Shown: in pieces, positions 14,694-21,628 of the stretch
How positions within the stretch are numbered: the stretch's first letter is position 1
How the letters are laid out: each line of letters begins with the position of its first letter
Assembly: GCA_037444305.1 (NCBI GenBank)
Contig: JBBIMP010000058.1
Location: 1-25,338 of the forward strand
Origin: JBBIMP01 sp037444305
GTDB taxonomy: Bacteria > Acidobacteriota > UBA6911
Length of the DNA stretch: 25,338 nucleotides
Direction of reading: 5' to 3'
Position numbers and translations under genes: made by a program
Notes under the pieces: model-generated
The model's database searches: none
Seen by the model: the letters and a program-made list of their open reading frames with translations, nothing else
Told to the model about the DNA's origin: nothing

Positions 14694-14716
14694 CTTGCAC
14701 CTCCTCATCAAACGCC

Positions 14717-14865
14717 AGCCACGAATTCCACGAATTCCACGAACTCCACGAACTGTCACGGTCCATTCCGGCCGCAGATTACACGGATTTTTCGTGCGCT
14801 CCCAAATGGGCCATTCCCCCATTCCCGGTTTATTTGATTTCGTGTAATTCGTGCAATTCGTGGCT
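14717..14865. repeat. Inverted pair of TTCGTG-type repeats
   Basis: The left copy at 14717-14743 (AGCCACGAATTCCACGAATT...) is the reverse complement of the right copy at 14839-14865 (...GCAATTCGTGGCT), with 25 of 27 positions matching. Between them a further related phrase occurs at 14777-14796 (GATTACACGGATTTTTCGTG). The pair fills the gap between the M14 gene and the RidA gene. It could fold into a long hairpin in the transcript and separate the two genes. Confidence 0.8.
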
Positions 14866-14882
14866 GCCGTCTTTCTTTGGCA

Positions 14883-16571
14883 TCACCGGACGAAGCGGTT
14901 GCGCTGATACTTGTTGTACGCCTCCGCGAGCACGCTCTTCAGTTCCGCCTTCTTCATCAGCCGGAAGATGGGGATCACCTGGCCGGGCGAGCGCTGCCCG
15001 CCGGCCCGCGCCCTCATTTCCGCCACCCGCTCCTCCTGCTCGGCCGTCATTGATTGCAAATAGTTGTCCAGGAAGTTCCACGTCACCAGGTTGTCGTCGG
15101 TTTCCGGCTCCAGGATGTAGGAGACCAGGTTCGCCTTGGGCTGGCCGGCAGGGATGAAGAAGGAGCCGGCGGGGAATTTCACCTTCTGCGTGCGCTTCTC
15201 GGCTTTCACGGCCTTCAGGTAGTGGCCCTGGAAATACCCCTTCTGCTCTACCTGTGCGGCGTAATAGGTTTCCACTTCCAGTTCGACCGCCTCGATTAAT
15301 TTCTGCACGGTGATCTCGTGGTCGAGCAGCAGCGGGATGAGGTTGGCGAGGTTCGGGGGCATCAGGTAGCCCCAGGGGCGAACGGTAGTGCGGGTGGCGG
15401 AGAATTTCGTGAAAATCGGCTGTGTGACCCTCTCGTAGCGCCGCTCGCTGCCCTCGGCCGCCGCCTGCAGCTTCCAGAAGGCCTCGTCGCCCTTCGATTC
15501 CTGCTTGTATTCGAGGATGATGGGATCGTTGTCGGCGTCGTTGCTCCCCAGCTCGATGGCCTTTCGCTTTGCCTTGTCGACCGTGCTGCGCAGCAGTTGC
15601 GCTTCTTCGGCGGCGAACCGGATCACCTCGAGCTGCCCTATGTACTGGCCGCGCACCTGGTGCCGGAAGCGGTCCTTCTGCTCGACTGCCACCACCTCGG
15701 TTCCGTTCTTGACCACGCGGTGGGTGCCGCTAGGCGTCTCGTAAAGGAATCCGACCATGTTGGCCAAGCCGGAGTAGGTGTGCTGTTTGCGCGGCTCGAC
15801 CGAGGTGGGTCCCCAGCCTTCCACCCCGCCGACCCTCGTCGGGCCCGAGTACCAGAAGCCGTCGTAGTCCTCCTTCCGGAGCGAGGCCCGGATCCGCGGA
15901 ATGATCCGGTCGTTGGCCAGCGCCACGATGTCCGGGTCGCACGAAGGATTGAGGCATGTCTGGTAGGTGAGCGTGTAGGGGGCGGATCCGCCGTGGTGCG
16001 TGTCGACGTGGATGTCAGGCTGCCAGGTGTTGATCACCTCCGTCAATAGCGCCTGAATCTCCTGCGACTCCAGCTTGATGTAGTCGCGGTTGAGGTCGAA
16101 TCCCTGCTCGTTGGTGCGCCGGTAGACCTCGGCTCCGTCCGGGTTGATGGTGGGGATGATGAGCATCACGGTTTTCTTCAGCAGCGGCTTGAGTTCGCCC
16201 AGGACCAGGTCGCGCATCAGCGCCAGTGTAGCCTCCTTGCCGGCGAACTCCCCGCCGTGCACGTTGTTCACGATCAGCACCACCGGCCTGTCGGAATTGG
16301 CAATGTCGGACGGCTTGGACACCGGCGGATCGGACATGATGGCGAGGACGATGTCCCGGCCCATCAGCGTCTCCGAGAATTTCCGCACCTGGAGGAGCTC
16401 GGACCTGGAAGCGAGGTCGTAGATGAACTCCATCATCGGCGCATAAAGGGTGCCCCGCTGCTGGTAATCCGCCTTCTCCGCGGGGGTCTGCAGCATCTGC
16501 GGAAAAACTCTGCCGGCAAGAAGGGTGAAAAGAGCGAGGGTTATGATTGATGTCTTGGCGATCCTTTTCAT
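14883..16571 (-). CDS. Secreted M14 family zinc carboxypeptidase-like protein
   Basis: A 562-residue exported metallopeptidase. The signal peptide covers about residues 1-25 (KTSIITLALFTLLAG). The M14 fold shows zinc ligands H105 and E108 in VHGGEFAGKE and H192 in HVDTHHGG. The substrate-binding pair N161-R162 lies in GFDLNRDY, and the likely catalytic glutamate is E278 in GFLYETPSG. A C-terminal region of about 250 residues after the catalytic domain is not recognised and may be a sandwich or pro-like domain. The ATG at 16571 is chosen over upstream in-frame codons because it begins the signal peptide and has an AGGA site 8 bases before it. Probable role: trimming peptides in the periplasm or outside the cell. 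Confidence 0.9.
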   Translation of the reverse strand: MKRIAKTSIITLALFTLLAGRVFPQMLQTPAEKADYQQRGTLYAPMMEFIYDLASRSELLQVRKFSETLMGRDIVLAIMSDPPVSKPSDIANSDRPVVLIVNNVHGGEFAGKEATLALMRDLVLGELKPLLKKTVMLIIPTINPDGAEVYRRTNEQGFDLNRDYIKLESQEIQALLTEVINTWQPDIHVDTHHGGSAPYTLTYQTCLNPSCDPDIVALANDRIIPRIRASLRKEDYDGFWYSGPTRVGGVEGWGPTSVEPRKQHTYSGLANMVGFLYETPSGTHRVVKNGTEVVAVEQKDRFRHQVRGQYIGQLEVIRFAAEEAQLLRSTVDKAKRKAIELGSNDADNDPIILEYKQESKGDEAFWKLQAAAEGSERRYERVTQPIFTKFSATRTTVRPWGYLMPPNLANLIPLLLDHEITVQKLIEAVELEVETYYAAQVEQKGYFQGHYLKAVKAEKRTQKVKFPAGSFFIPAGQPKANLVSYILEPETDDNLVTWNFLDNYLQSMTAEQEERVAEMRARAGGQRSPGQVIPIFRLMKKAELKSVLAEAYNKYQRNRFVR

Positions 16572-16914
16572 GGGAATATCCTGTCGGGCTTTGTTGGTTT
16601 TGGCCTGGTTTTCACTTCTAATACCGTGCGTGCAGCGCGTTGCGCTCCCGCTGGATCGAGCGCCCCAAGATACTTCGTTTGCCGCGCAATGTCGACCGGT
16701 TTCGGCTCGAAGCTCATAGTTAAAAAGCATTTCACAGAGAAGCCTGTAAGAACACAGTGCAGCAGGGATGCAACCGAGGACAGCCGTATTTGGAAGATTA
16801 GCGGTCATCTCTCACACCATTCTCCAACGCAACTGTCCCCTTGATGAACCGGCATACTACAGTTACCCTGCAAATTCAGGTGAATGTGCTTGGACGAACG
16901 GAGATGAAACGAAC
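16572..16914. other. Divergent intergenic region between M14 and M23 genes
   Basis: About 340 bases separate the leftward M14 gene and the rightward M23 gene. The M23 frame is open from 16768, but that part encodes no recognisable sequence. I found no convincing -35/-10 pair for either gene, no hairpin of note and no RNA gene. A sequence near 16735 (CACAGAGAAGCC) loosely resembles the arm of the 13389-13474 repeat. Confidence 0.4.
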
Positions 16915-17814
16915 GTGATCAGAAATCTCGGCGTGGTTGCGCTCTTGGCCGCATTGTTGGGCCCGGGCGGCGAACGCTTCGCCCTGCAGGCAAATGCAAC
17001 GCTCAGCGTCAGCCATGAGGCGCGCTCGCTGCAGCCCGGGGAGATTCTGTTCCTCACCGTGAAGAGCTTTCACCGTCTTAAGAACGTCGCGGGAAAGGCG
17101 GCTGCGAGGCAGTTCCTCTTCAGCGGGGACGCAGAAGGCCGCCGCTGGATCGGATTGTACGGCATCGATCTCGACGCAGCCCTGGGACCGAGCACGATTC
17201 AGATTCAGGGCATTGCGCCGGACGGAAGAACAGTCCAGACCGAATATGTCATCGAAATACGCGGCAAGCAGTTTCCGACGCGACGGCTGACCGTGGATGA
17301 AAAGTTCGTCAACCCGCCGCCGGAGGTGCTGGACCGGATCAGCGCCGAAACCAAGCTCGTCCAGGCGCTGTTCCAGAAGACCACCCCGGAAAGACTCTGG
17401 ACCGGGCCATTCGTGGCGCCGGTGAACGCGCCACTGGGGAGCCCGTTCGGGCTGCGCAGCGTGTTCAACAACCAGCCGCGCAGCCCGCACTCCGGGACCG
17501 ACTTCCGGGCGCCCGCCGGCACGCCGATCAGGGCGCCCAACGCGGGAATCGTCGTCCTGGCGGCCGACCTGTACTACGCCGGGAATTCCGTCATTATCGA
17601 CCACGGTCATGGCCTGTACTCCTACTTCGCCCACCTTTCCCGCTTCGACGTCGAGGAGGGCGCGCGGGTGCGCACGGGCGACGTGGTCGGGCGCGTGGGG
17701 GCCACGGGGCGCGTGACCGGGGCCCACCTCCACTGGTCGGTACGGCTCGCGGGTGCGCGCGTCGACCCCATCTCGCTCCTCGAGGTCACCGGAGGAAAGT
17801 CCCCGGAAAAATAG
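16915..17814 (+). CDS. Exported M23 (LytM/peptidoglycan endopeptidase-like) peptidase
   Basis: A 299-residue protein with an N-terminal signal segment (IRNLGVVALLAALLGPG) and an unrecognised beta-rich region (about 25-165). A C-terminal LytM/M23 domain holds the zinc site: H192 and D196 in SPHSGTDFRAPAGT and H273 in GAHLHWSV, with H271 as the catalytic histidine. YSYFAHLSRFDVEEG is the usual M23 core. M23 enzymes cut glycyl or meso-DAP crosslinks in peptidoglycan, so this is likely a periplasmic cell-wall remodeller; with all zinc residues present it is not a degenerate EnvC-like activator. The GTG at 16915 is chosen as the first codon giving a clean signal peptide. A GGAG lies 11 bases upstream, which is rather far, so the start is uncertain. 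Confidence 0.87.
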   Translation: MIRNLGVVALLAALLGPGGERFALQANATLSVSHEARSLQPGEILFLTVKSFHRLKNVAGKAAARQFLFSGDAEGRRWIGLYGIDLDAALGPSTIQIQGIAPDGRTVQTEYVIEIRGKQFPTRRLTVDEKFVNPPPEVLDRISAETKLVQALFQKTTPERLWTGPFVAPVNAPLGSPFGLRSVFNNQPRSPHSGTDFRAPAGTPIRAPNAGIVVLAADLYYAGNSVIIDHGHGLYSYFAHLSRFDVEEGARVRTGDVVGRVGATGRVTGAHLHWSVRLAGARVDPISLLEVTGGKSPEK

Positions 17815-17856
17815 GGCGGTTCGGTTACTTGTCCACCGGCACGAACCAGTGGCAGT

Positions 17857-17880
17857 AGCCTTATGCTTCGCAGGCTTTAT
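17857..17880 (+). terminator. Weak terminator-like hairpin between convergent genes
   Basis: AGCCT (17857-17861) pairs with AGGCT (17872-17876), followed by TTAT. It lies between the M23 stop and the end of the convergent DUF5615 gene. The stem is only 5 bp, so the call is weak. Confidence 0.3.
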
Positions 17881-18200
17881 TACGGGTGCACATCCAGAAC
17901 CTGCCCTGCCTTGAGCGAAGGCAGTGCCGCGATCACCTTCGGTATCAGGGGCAGCATCTGGTGCAGTTGCGTGCCGGGAGCGTGCAGAACCACGACAGCG
18001 ATCTCGTATTTGGCTATTTCTACCTGAACGCCCAGGTTTCGGTCTCCGGTGAGGAAGACATCAAATTCCCTCGCCGCCAATTCGAGCAACGCCCCATTCT
18101 TCATTCCATTCCAGCCCATTTTCTGCACGGAAACAGCATGGTGGCCGGTCAGGGCCCGGGAGAGGCGCCAATTGAGGCACTCGTCTATGAGGATGCGCAT
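17880..18200 (-). CDS. DUF5615 family PIN-like toxin
   Basis: A 106-residue small PIN-like protein. It has the family's opening strand with acidic residues (MRILIDECLNWRLSRAL, D6 and E7), an internal E40, and the second acidic strand FDVFLTGDRNLG with D47 and D53. DUF5615 proteins are compact PIN relatives predicted to be ribonuclease toxins and are usually encoded next to a DUF433 antitoxin, as here. The gene starts 3 bases after the DUF433 stop, so the pair should be co-translated. No activity can be shown from sequence alone. Confidence 0.85.
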   Translation of the reverse strand: MRILIDECLNWRLSRALTGHHAVSVQKMGWNGMKNGALLELAAREFDVFLTGDRNLGVQVEIAKYEIAVVVLHAPGTQLHQMLPLIPKVIAALPSLKAGQVLDVHP

Positions 18201-18203
18201 TCT

Positions 18204-18425
18204 TCAGACGGTACCGAGCATTGTGATCTTGCCGGCTTCGATCACGGCGATGACCTGCTCGCGTTTGACGGTCGGGAAGGCATCGAGAAAATCCTCAATG
18301 GATTCGCCTCCCTCCAGATAGTCGATGAGATTTTGCAGCGGGACGCGCGTACCTGCAAACACCGGAATCCCCCCCATGATTTCAGGGTCAGAATGGATGA
18401 TTCCTTTGAGTTGTTCGAGCTTCAT
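18204..18425 (-). CDS. DUF433 family antitoxin
   Basis: A 73-residue DUF433 protein with the family signature: HSDPEIMGGIPVFAGTRVPL followed by the helix-turn-helix-like stretch NLIDYLEGGESIEDFLDAFP and then VKREQVIAVIEAG. DUF433 proteins are predicted DNA-binding antitoxins partnered with DUF5615 toxins. The ATG at 18425 is chosen because the fold begins there. It has no Shine-Dalgarno site, and a TATAGT -10 element lies 7 bases upstream, so the message is probably leaderless. The frame is open upstream to 18500 but crosses the predicted promoter. Confidence 0.86.
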   Translation of the reverse strand: MKLEQLKGIIHSDPEIMGGIPVFAGTRVPLQNLIDYLEGGESIEDFLDAFPTVKREQVIAVIEAGKITMLGTV

Positions 18426-18432
18426 TGACAGA

Positions 18433-18461
18433 ACTATAACAAAGCTTTCCCCGTTTAAGAA
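18433..18461 (-). promoter_or_regulatory. Probable promoter of the DUF433/DUF5615 pair
   Basis: On the reverse strand TATAGT (18438-18433) is a good -10. At 17-base spacing the -35 is TTCTTA (18461-18456), a weak match. The start of transcription would fall at about 18425-18426, on the ATG. Confidence 0.5.
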
Positions 18462-18582
18462 GCAACTCAACGCCGCCGGAAGAAACCTGCCTGAGGGCAT
18501 TTCAGGAATCGACCGCGTCAGGAAAAGCCCGCTTCACGAATTCCAACCGGCAGCATGGCCGAATCCGGGTTGCATGCCCGTG

Positions 18583-18619
18583 GCTCCAGGCCGATAATTC
18601 CAGTCAACCCAGCTGGAGC
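18583..18619 (+). promoter_or_regulatory. Inverted repeat that could mask a ribosome binding site
   Basis: GCTCCAG (18583-18589) is complementary to CTGGAGC (18613-18619), which contains the GGAG site for the gene starting at 18628. The loop is 23 bases. Pairing in the transcript would hide the ribosome binding site. It may be chance. Confidence 0.3.
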
Positions 18620-18627
18620 TGCCGCCT

Positions 18628-19155
18628 ATGATCCAAATCAACGAGCGCCACGCCCTCCTCGAAATCGCTTCTCCGATGCCGGCGGGACGGCGGATTCTGT
18701 TCGCGGCAATGGGCCTCGTCCCCCTGCTGGCCCCCTACGAACTGCTCCTCGAAGCTGAATGGAAAAGCTACCGGCATCCTGTCTTCCTGTTCGCCGTCCT
18801 GATCTCTGCAGGGGCGGTTGCCGTAAGCCTCTTTCTCCTCTTCGCAGCCGTGGTTGGGCTGAGTTCACGAATGAGATTCGACGCCGCACGGTCGATTTTC
18901 ACCTATTCGGCCGCGGCCCCGGTGGTGCCGTTTCGTTCCCGCACCCACCCGCTGTCGGCCGTGGCCCAGGTCTCCATCCGGACCCACGACTGGAGCGAGG
19001 GCGCGCCCAGCTATTCGCTGCGGGTCACGACATCGGAAGGAGCCTCCCATGACTCCGCTTCCTCCTGGGTGCGGGAGGAGGTGGAGCGGTGCGAGGGTCG
19101 CCTCAAGACATTCCTGAAGGATCACGGCCGGCCTTCTGCCTGGGGTGTGAAATGA
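18628..19155 (+). CDS. Hypothetical membrane protein with two transmembrane helices
   Basis: A 175-residue protein I do not recognise. Two hydrophobic helices are at about residues 23-42 and 52-78, joined by a short charged loop. The C-terminal part (about 80-165) looks like a small beta-rich soluble domain (RMRFDAARSIFTYSAAAPVVPFR, then a charged helix at the end, VREEVERCEGRLKTFLKD). This overall plan is reminiscent of small membrane-anchored PH-like proteins, but that is a guess. A GGAG site lies 9 bases before the ATG. Its stop overlaps the start of the next gene (ATGA), so it heads a three-gene unit. Confidence 0.75.
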   Translation: MIQINERHALLEIASPMPAGRRILFAAMGLVPLLAPYELLLEAEWKSYRHPVFLFAVLISAGAVAVSLFLLFAAVVGLSSRMRFDAARSIFTYSAAAPVVPFRSRTHPLSAVAQVSIRTHDWSEGAPSYSLRVTTSEGASHDSASSWVREEVERCEGRLKTFLKDHGRPSAWGVK

Positions 19156-19607
19156 ACAGGGTCCAGCTCCTGAACCGTCTGGGCCGGGCATGGGATGAAC
19201 TGCTGGCATCCTATTCGGGCCTGTCCGAACAGAGGATGCTGCGCCCGGGAGTTGCTGGCGCCTGGTCGGTCAGGGACATCATCGCGCACGTGACCTCCTG
19301 GGAGGAGGAATCCCTCAATCATGCGCCAACCATCCTCGCGGGCAGGCGCCCGCCGCGCTACTCCGTGACGCACGGCGGCATCGACGCTTTCAACGCGCAG
19401 ACCACGGCACAGAGGAGCAGCCTTGCACTCGCCGAGGTGCTTAGGCAGCGGGACGAGACGCACCGACGGCTGATCGATTTCCTTCAAGAGGTACCGGAGG
19501 AGCAATTCACACGGGAAACACGCTTTCGCCGCCGGCTGCGGTTTGACACATACGCTCACTACCGAAAGCATGCAGAGGCAATACGCAGGTGGCGGAATGA
19601 GCGCTGA
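19152..19607 (+). CDS. DinB/DfsB-like four-helix-bundle protein
   Basis: A 151-residue protein of the DinB-like four-helix bundle group, closest in feel to the ClbS/DfsB branch: WSVRDIIAHVTSWEEE after the first helix, and DTYAHYRKHAEAIRRW near the C-terminus. The probable metal-binding histidines are H46, H136 and H140. Family members include thiol-dependent transferases, hydrolases and self-protection proteins; the reaction here is unknown. The ATG at 19152 is chosen because ATGA overlaps the upstream stop. The 3' end overlaps the methyltransferase gene by 11 bases. Confidence 0.85.
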   Translation: MNRVQLLNRLGRAWDELLASYSGLSEQRMLRPGVAGAWSVRDIIAHVTSWEEESLNHAPTILAGRRPPRYSVTHGGIDAFNAQTTAQRSSLALAEVLRQRDETHRRLIDFLQEVPEEQFTRETRFRRRLRFDTYAHYRKHAEAIRRWRNER

Positions 19608-20373
19608 CTTGCAAGAGGAAGTCGCACGGACGATGGAAACCACGGTCCGTCTCCTACCCCTCCTTCCCGAACTTCTGAAGGACTTGCAGGAGCTTGGGAC
19701 TCCGGCTGATAAAGTCGCGGCCGCCCTGAGAGCTTCCGGGGTAAAGAAGGGCGCCGCTGTGCTCGACCTTGGCTGTGGCAAAGGTGCGGTCGCTGCAGCC
19801 CTCGCCGAACAACTTGCCCTCCGGGTCGCGGGGATCGACGCCTTTCCCCCCTTTCTCGAGGCTGCCCGGGCCCTCGCAGCAGAGAAGGGAGTCGGCTCGA
19901 GTTGCCTCTTCCGCGAAGGGGACATCCGTAACCTGCTTGGCCGTACCGGGCAATACGATGTGGTCCTCCTGCTGAGCGTCGGGCCTGTGGCCGGGGATCA
20001 CCGGGCGACGGTTGCAGGCCTGCGCAGCCTGGTGCGCCCCGGGGGCCTCATCGTCATTGCGGATGGCTTCCTGGCCGAGGGGGTTGCGCCGCTGCCGGGA
20101 TACGAGGGGTATGCCGACCGCGCGGAGACAATCCGGCAGTTAACCTCCTTCGGCGAGGCGCTCGTGCACGAGGCCGTCTTCTCGATGGAGGAGACGCGAC
20201 AGGTGAACGAGACGAACACGGAACTGATCCGCCGCCGCGCGTCGCTCCTCAAGGCGAGGCACCCGGAAATGTCGGACGCCATCGACGAATACGTGACCCG
20301 TCAGGAGTTCGAAACGGAGATCCTCGGCACAGATCTCATCTGCGCCCTCTGGACGCTGCGCCGCGCCCCATGA
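19597..20373 (+). CDS. Class I SAM-dependent methyltransferase
   Basis: A 258-residue methyltransferase. Motif I is VLDLGCGKG (55-63), the acidic residue for the SAM ribose is D81 in VAGIDAF, and FREGDI near residue 107 is the adenine-contact motif. An N-terminal helical extension of about 50 residues precedes the Rossmann fold. The pattern SLVRPGGLIVIADGFLAEG is typical of small-molecule methyltransferases. The substrate is unknown. The ATG at 19597 lies within the end of the preceding gene; an ATG nine codons earlier (19570) is an alternative. It ends 39 bases before the end of the convergent permease gene. Confidence 0.88.
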   Translation: MSADLQEEVARTMETTVRLLPLLPELLKDLQELGTPADKVAAALRASGVKKGAAVLDLGCGKGAVAAALAEQLALRVAGIDAFPPFLEAARALAAEKGVGSSCLFREGDIRNLLGRTGQYDVVLLLSVGPVAGDHRATVAGLRSLVRPGGLIVIADGFLAEGVAPLPGYEGYADRAETIRQLTSFGEALVHEAVFSMEETRQVNETNTELIRRRASLLKARHPEMSDAIDEYVTRQEFETEILGTDLICALWTLRRAP

Positions 20374-20412
20374 ATCAGGGGAAACAAAGTGTCAGTCAGC
20401 CCGAATCTGAGG

Positions 20413-21615
20413 TTAAATCGTGCGGGTGGCGGCAGCGGGCGAAACGCGGGCACCGCGCAAGGCCGGGAGAAAGGCCGCTGCGAGACCGAGCAGCCACATC
20501 CCTACCACTCCCCCGATCACCAGTGTCCATTCCATCTTGGCCCCGCTCAGCAGGCTCACCAGCGCATAGTTCAGCCCGTACGTGAGCCCGATCCCCAGCG
20601 CCAGCCCTGTCGTGGTGATGATCCAGTTTTCGGTGAGAAAGTATCGGAGGATATCCACTCGGCGGGCGCCGAGCGCGCGCCGGGTGCCTATGTGACGCAT
20701 TCGCTCGGTCACGGAAAAGGAAGTGATGCCGACGATCCCCAGCGAGGTGACGAAAACAAGCAGGACGATGACGGCGCTGAGCAGCTTGATCACGCCGTTA
20801 TCAGCCATAAAGGTCTCCGCCTTGACATCGGCCAGGGTGTTCAGCGTCACATTGCGGCCGTTGTTGAGCTTCAGAAGCTCCTCCTCGACGACCTTGAACA
20901 GCCGGTCCACATGACCGGGTTCGGTGCGGACCAGATAGCGCAATCCCCGGTTGAAGCTCCCCGGCTTCCCGGGACTGAGGGTCACATTCGCAACATGCGT
21001 CCAGCCGGGCCAGGAGCCATGCATGTGCTCGATGATTCCCACGATGGTATCGGGGTCTTCCGGCGTTCTGCCCTGGATCTGCTTTCCCAGCGCATTCCCC
21101 TCCGGGAACAACTTGTCGGCGAAGGCCTTGGTCATGATCACGTTCTTGGAGCGAGAGTCGTTGACATCGCCGGGTTCGAAGTTGCGCCCGGCTATCAGGC
21201 GCACTCCCAGTGACTCAGTAGCGTGAATGCCGGTTATGAACCTCCCGGTCGCGAGCGTGTTCATCTCCGATCCCAGCGGCTTGTAGCCGGACGAACTGCC
21301 GGATCCGCTCAGCGGAATGGCGCTGAACGCTTCGGCGGCGCGCACTCCCGGCAGGGAGCGGAGCATTTCGAGATCCGCCCTGCGGGCGTTTTCCAGGTAC
21401 TGCTCATCCTTGAAGTCCGCGGAGAACGGTTGGCTGATGATCGTGATGATGTTCTCTTCGTCGATCCCCGTCGGCCGGTCCCGATCTCTCTTCATGTCGA
21501 GCATCATGTTGACGCAGTTCACCACGATGGCGAGCGTCAAAGCCACCTCGATGCCGATCAGAATGAAACGGGTCCTGTTCCTGGCAAAGGTTCTGAAGAT
21601 CGGTCCGATTTCCAT
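20413..21615 (-). CDS. FtsX/MacB-type ABC transporter permease (second of a pair)
   Basis: A 400-residue permease of the MacB/FtsX (type VII) class. One helix near residues 18-38 is followed by a periplasmic MacB-like domain (about 45-280). Three C-terminal helices follow (about 282-305, 335-358 and 368-388), with the coupling segment SFSVTERMRHIGTRRALGARR after the second helix. It ends in PALRGARVSPAAATRTI, a typical family tail. Such permeases drive mechanotransmission to an adaptor rather than moving substrate through the membrane. It forms the likely heterodimer partner of the preceding permease, 13 bases upstream. It is the last gene of the four-gene leftward operon. Confidence 0.91.
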   Translation of the reverse strand: MEIGPIFRTFARNRTRFILIGIEVALTLAIVVNCVNMMLDMKRDRDRPTGIDEENIITIISQPFSADFKDEQYLENARRADLEMLRSLPGVRAAEAFSAIPLSGSGSSSGYKPLGSEMNTLATGRFITGIHATESLGVRLIAGRNFEPGDVNDSRSKNVIMTKAFADKLFPEGNALGKQIQGRTPEDPDTIVGIIEHMHGSWPGWTHVANVTLSPGKPGSFNRGLRYLVRTEPGHVDRLFKVVEEELLKLNNGRNVTLNTLADVKAETFMADNGVIKLLSAVIVLLVFVTSLGIVGITSFSVTERMRHIGTRRALGARRVDILRYFLTENWIITTTGLALGIGLTYGLNYALVSLLSGAKMEWTLVIGGVVGMWLLGLAAAFLPALRGARVSPAAATRTI

Positions 21616-21628
21616 GCCGGCTGTCCCC

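Noticed and set aside
14694..14822. N-terminal extension of the RidA protein (43 codons)
   Set aside because: The extension translates the inverted repeat (VRGVRGIRGIRG) and lacks a ribosome binding site.
13422..14837. Rightward open frame (471 codons) opposite the RidA gene
   Set aside because: The RidA gene has three clear domains on the other strand; this frame also reads through the repeat region, with a run of Thr-Asn-Ser from the TTCGTG repeat.
14708..14865. CRISPR array
   Set aside because: The repeats are short TTCGTG units with no regular unique spacers, and no cas gene is nearby.
16768..16914. N-terminal extension of the M23 protein (49 codons)
   Set aside because: It puts a hydrophilic, Cys-containing stretch before an obvious signal peptide; the GTG at 16915 fits export better.
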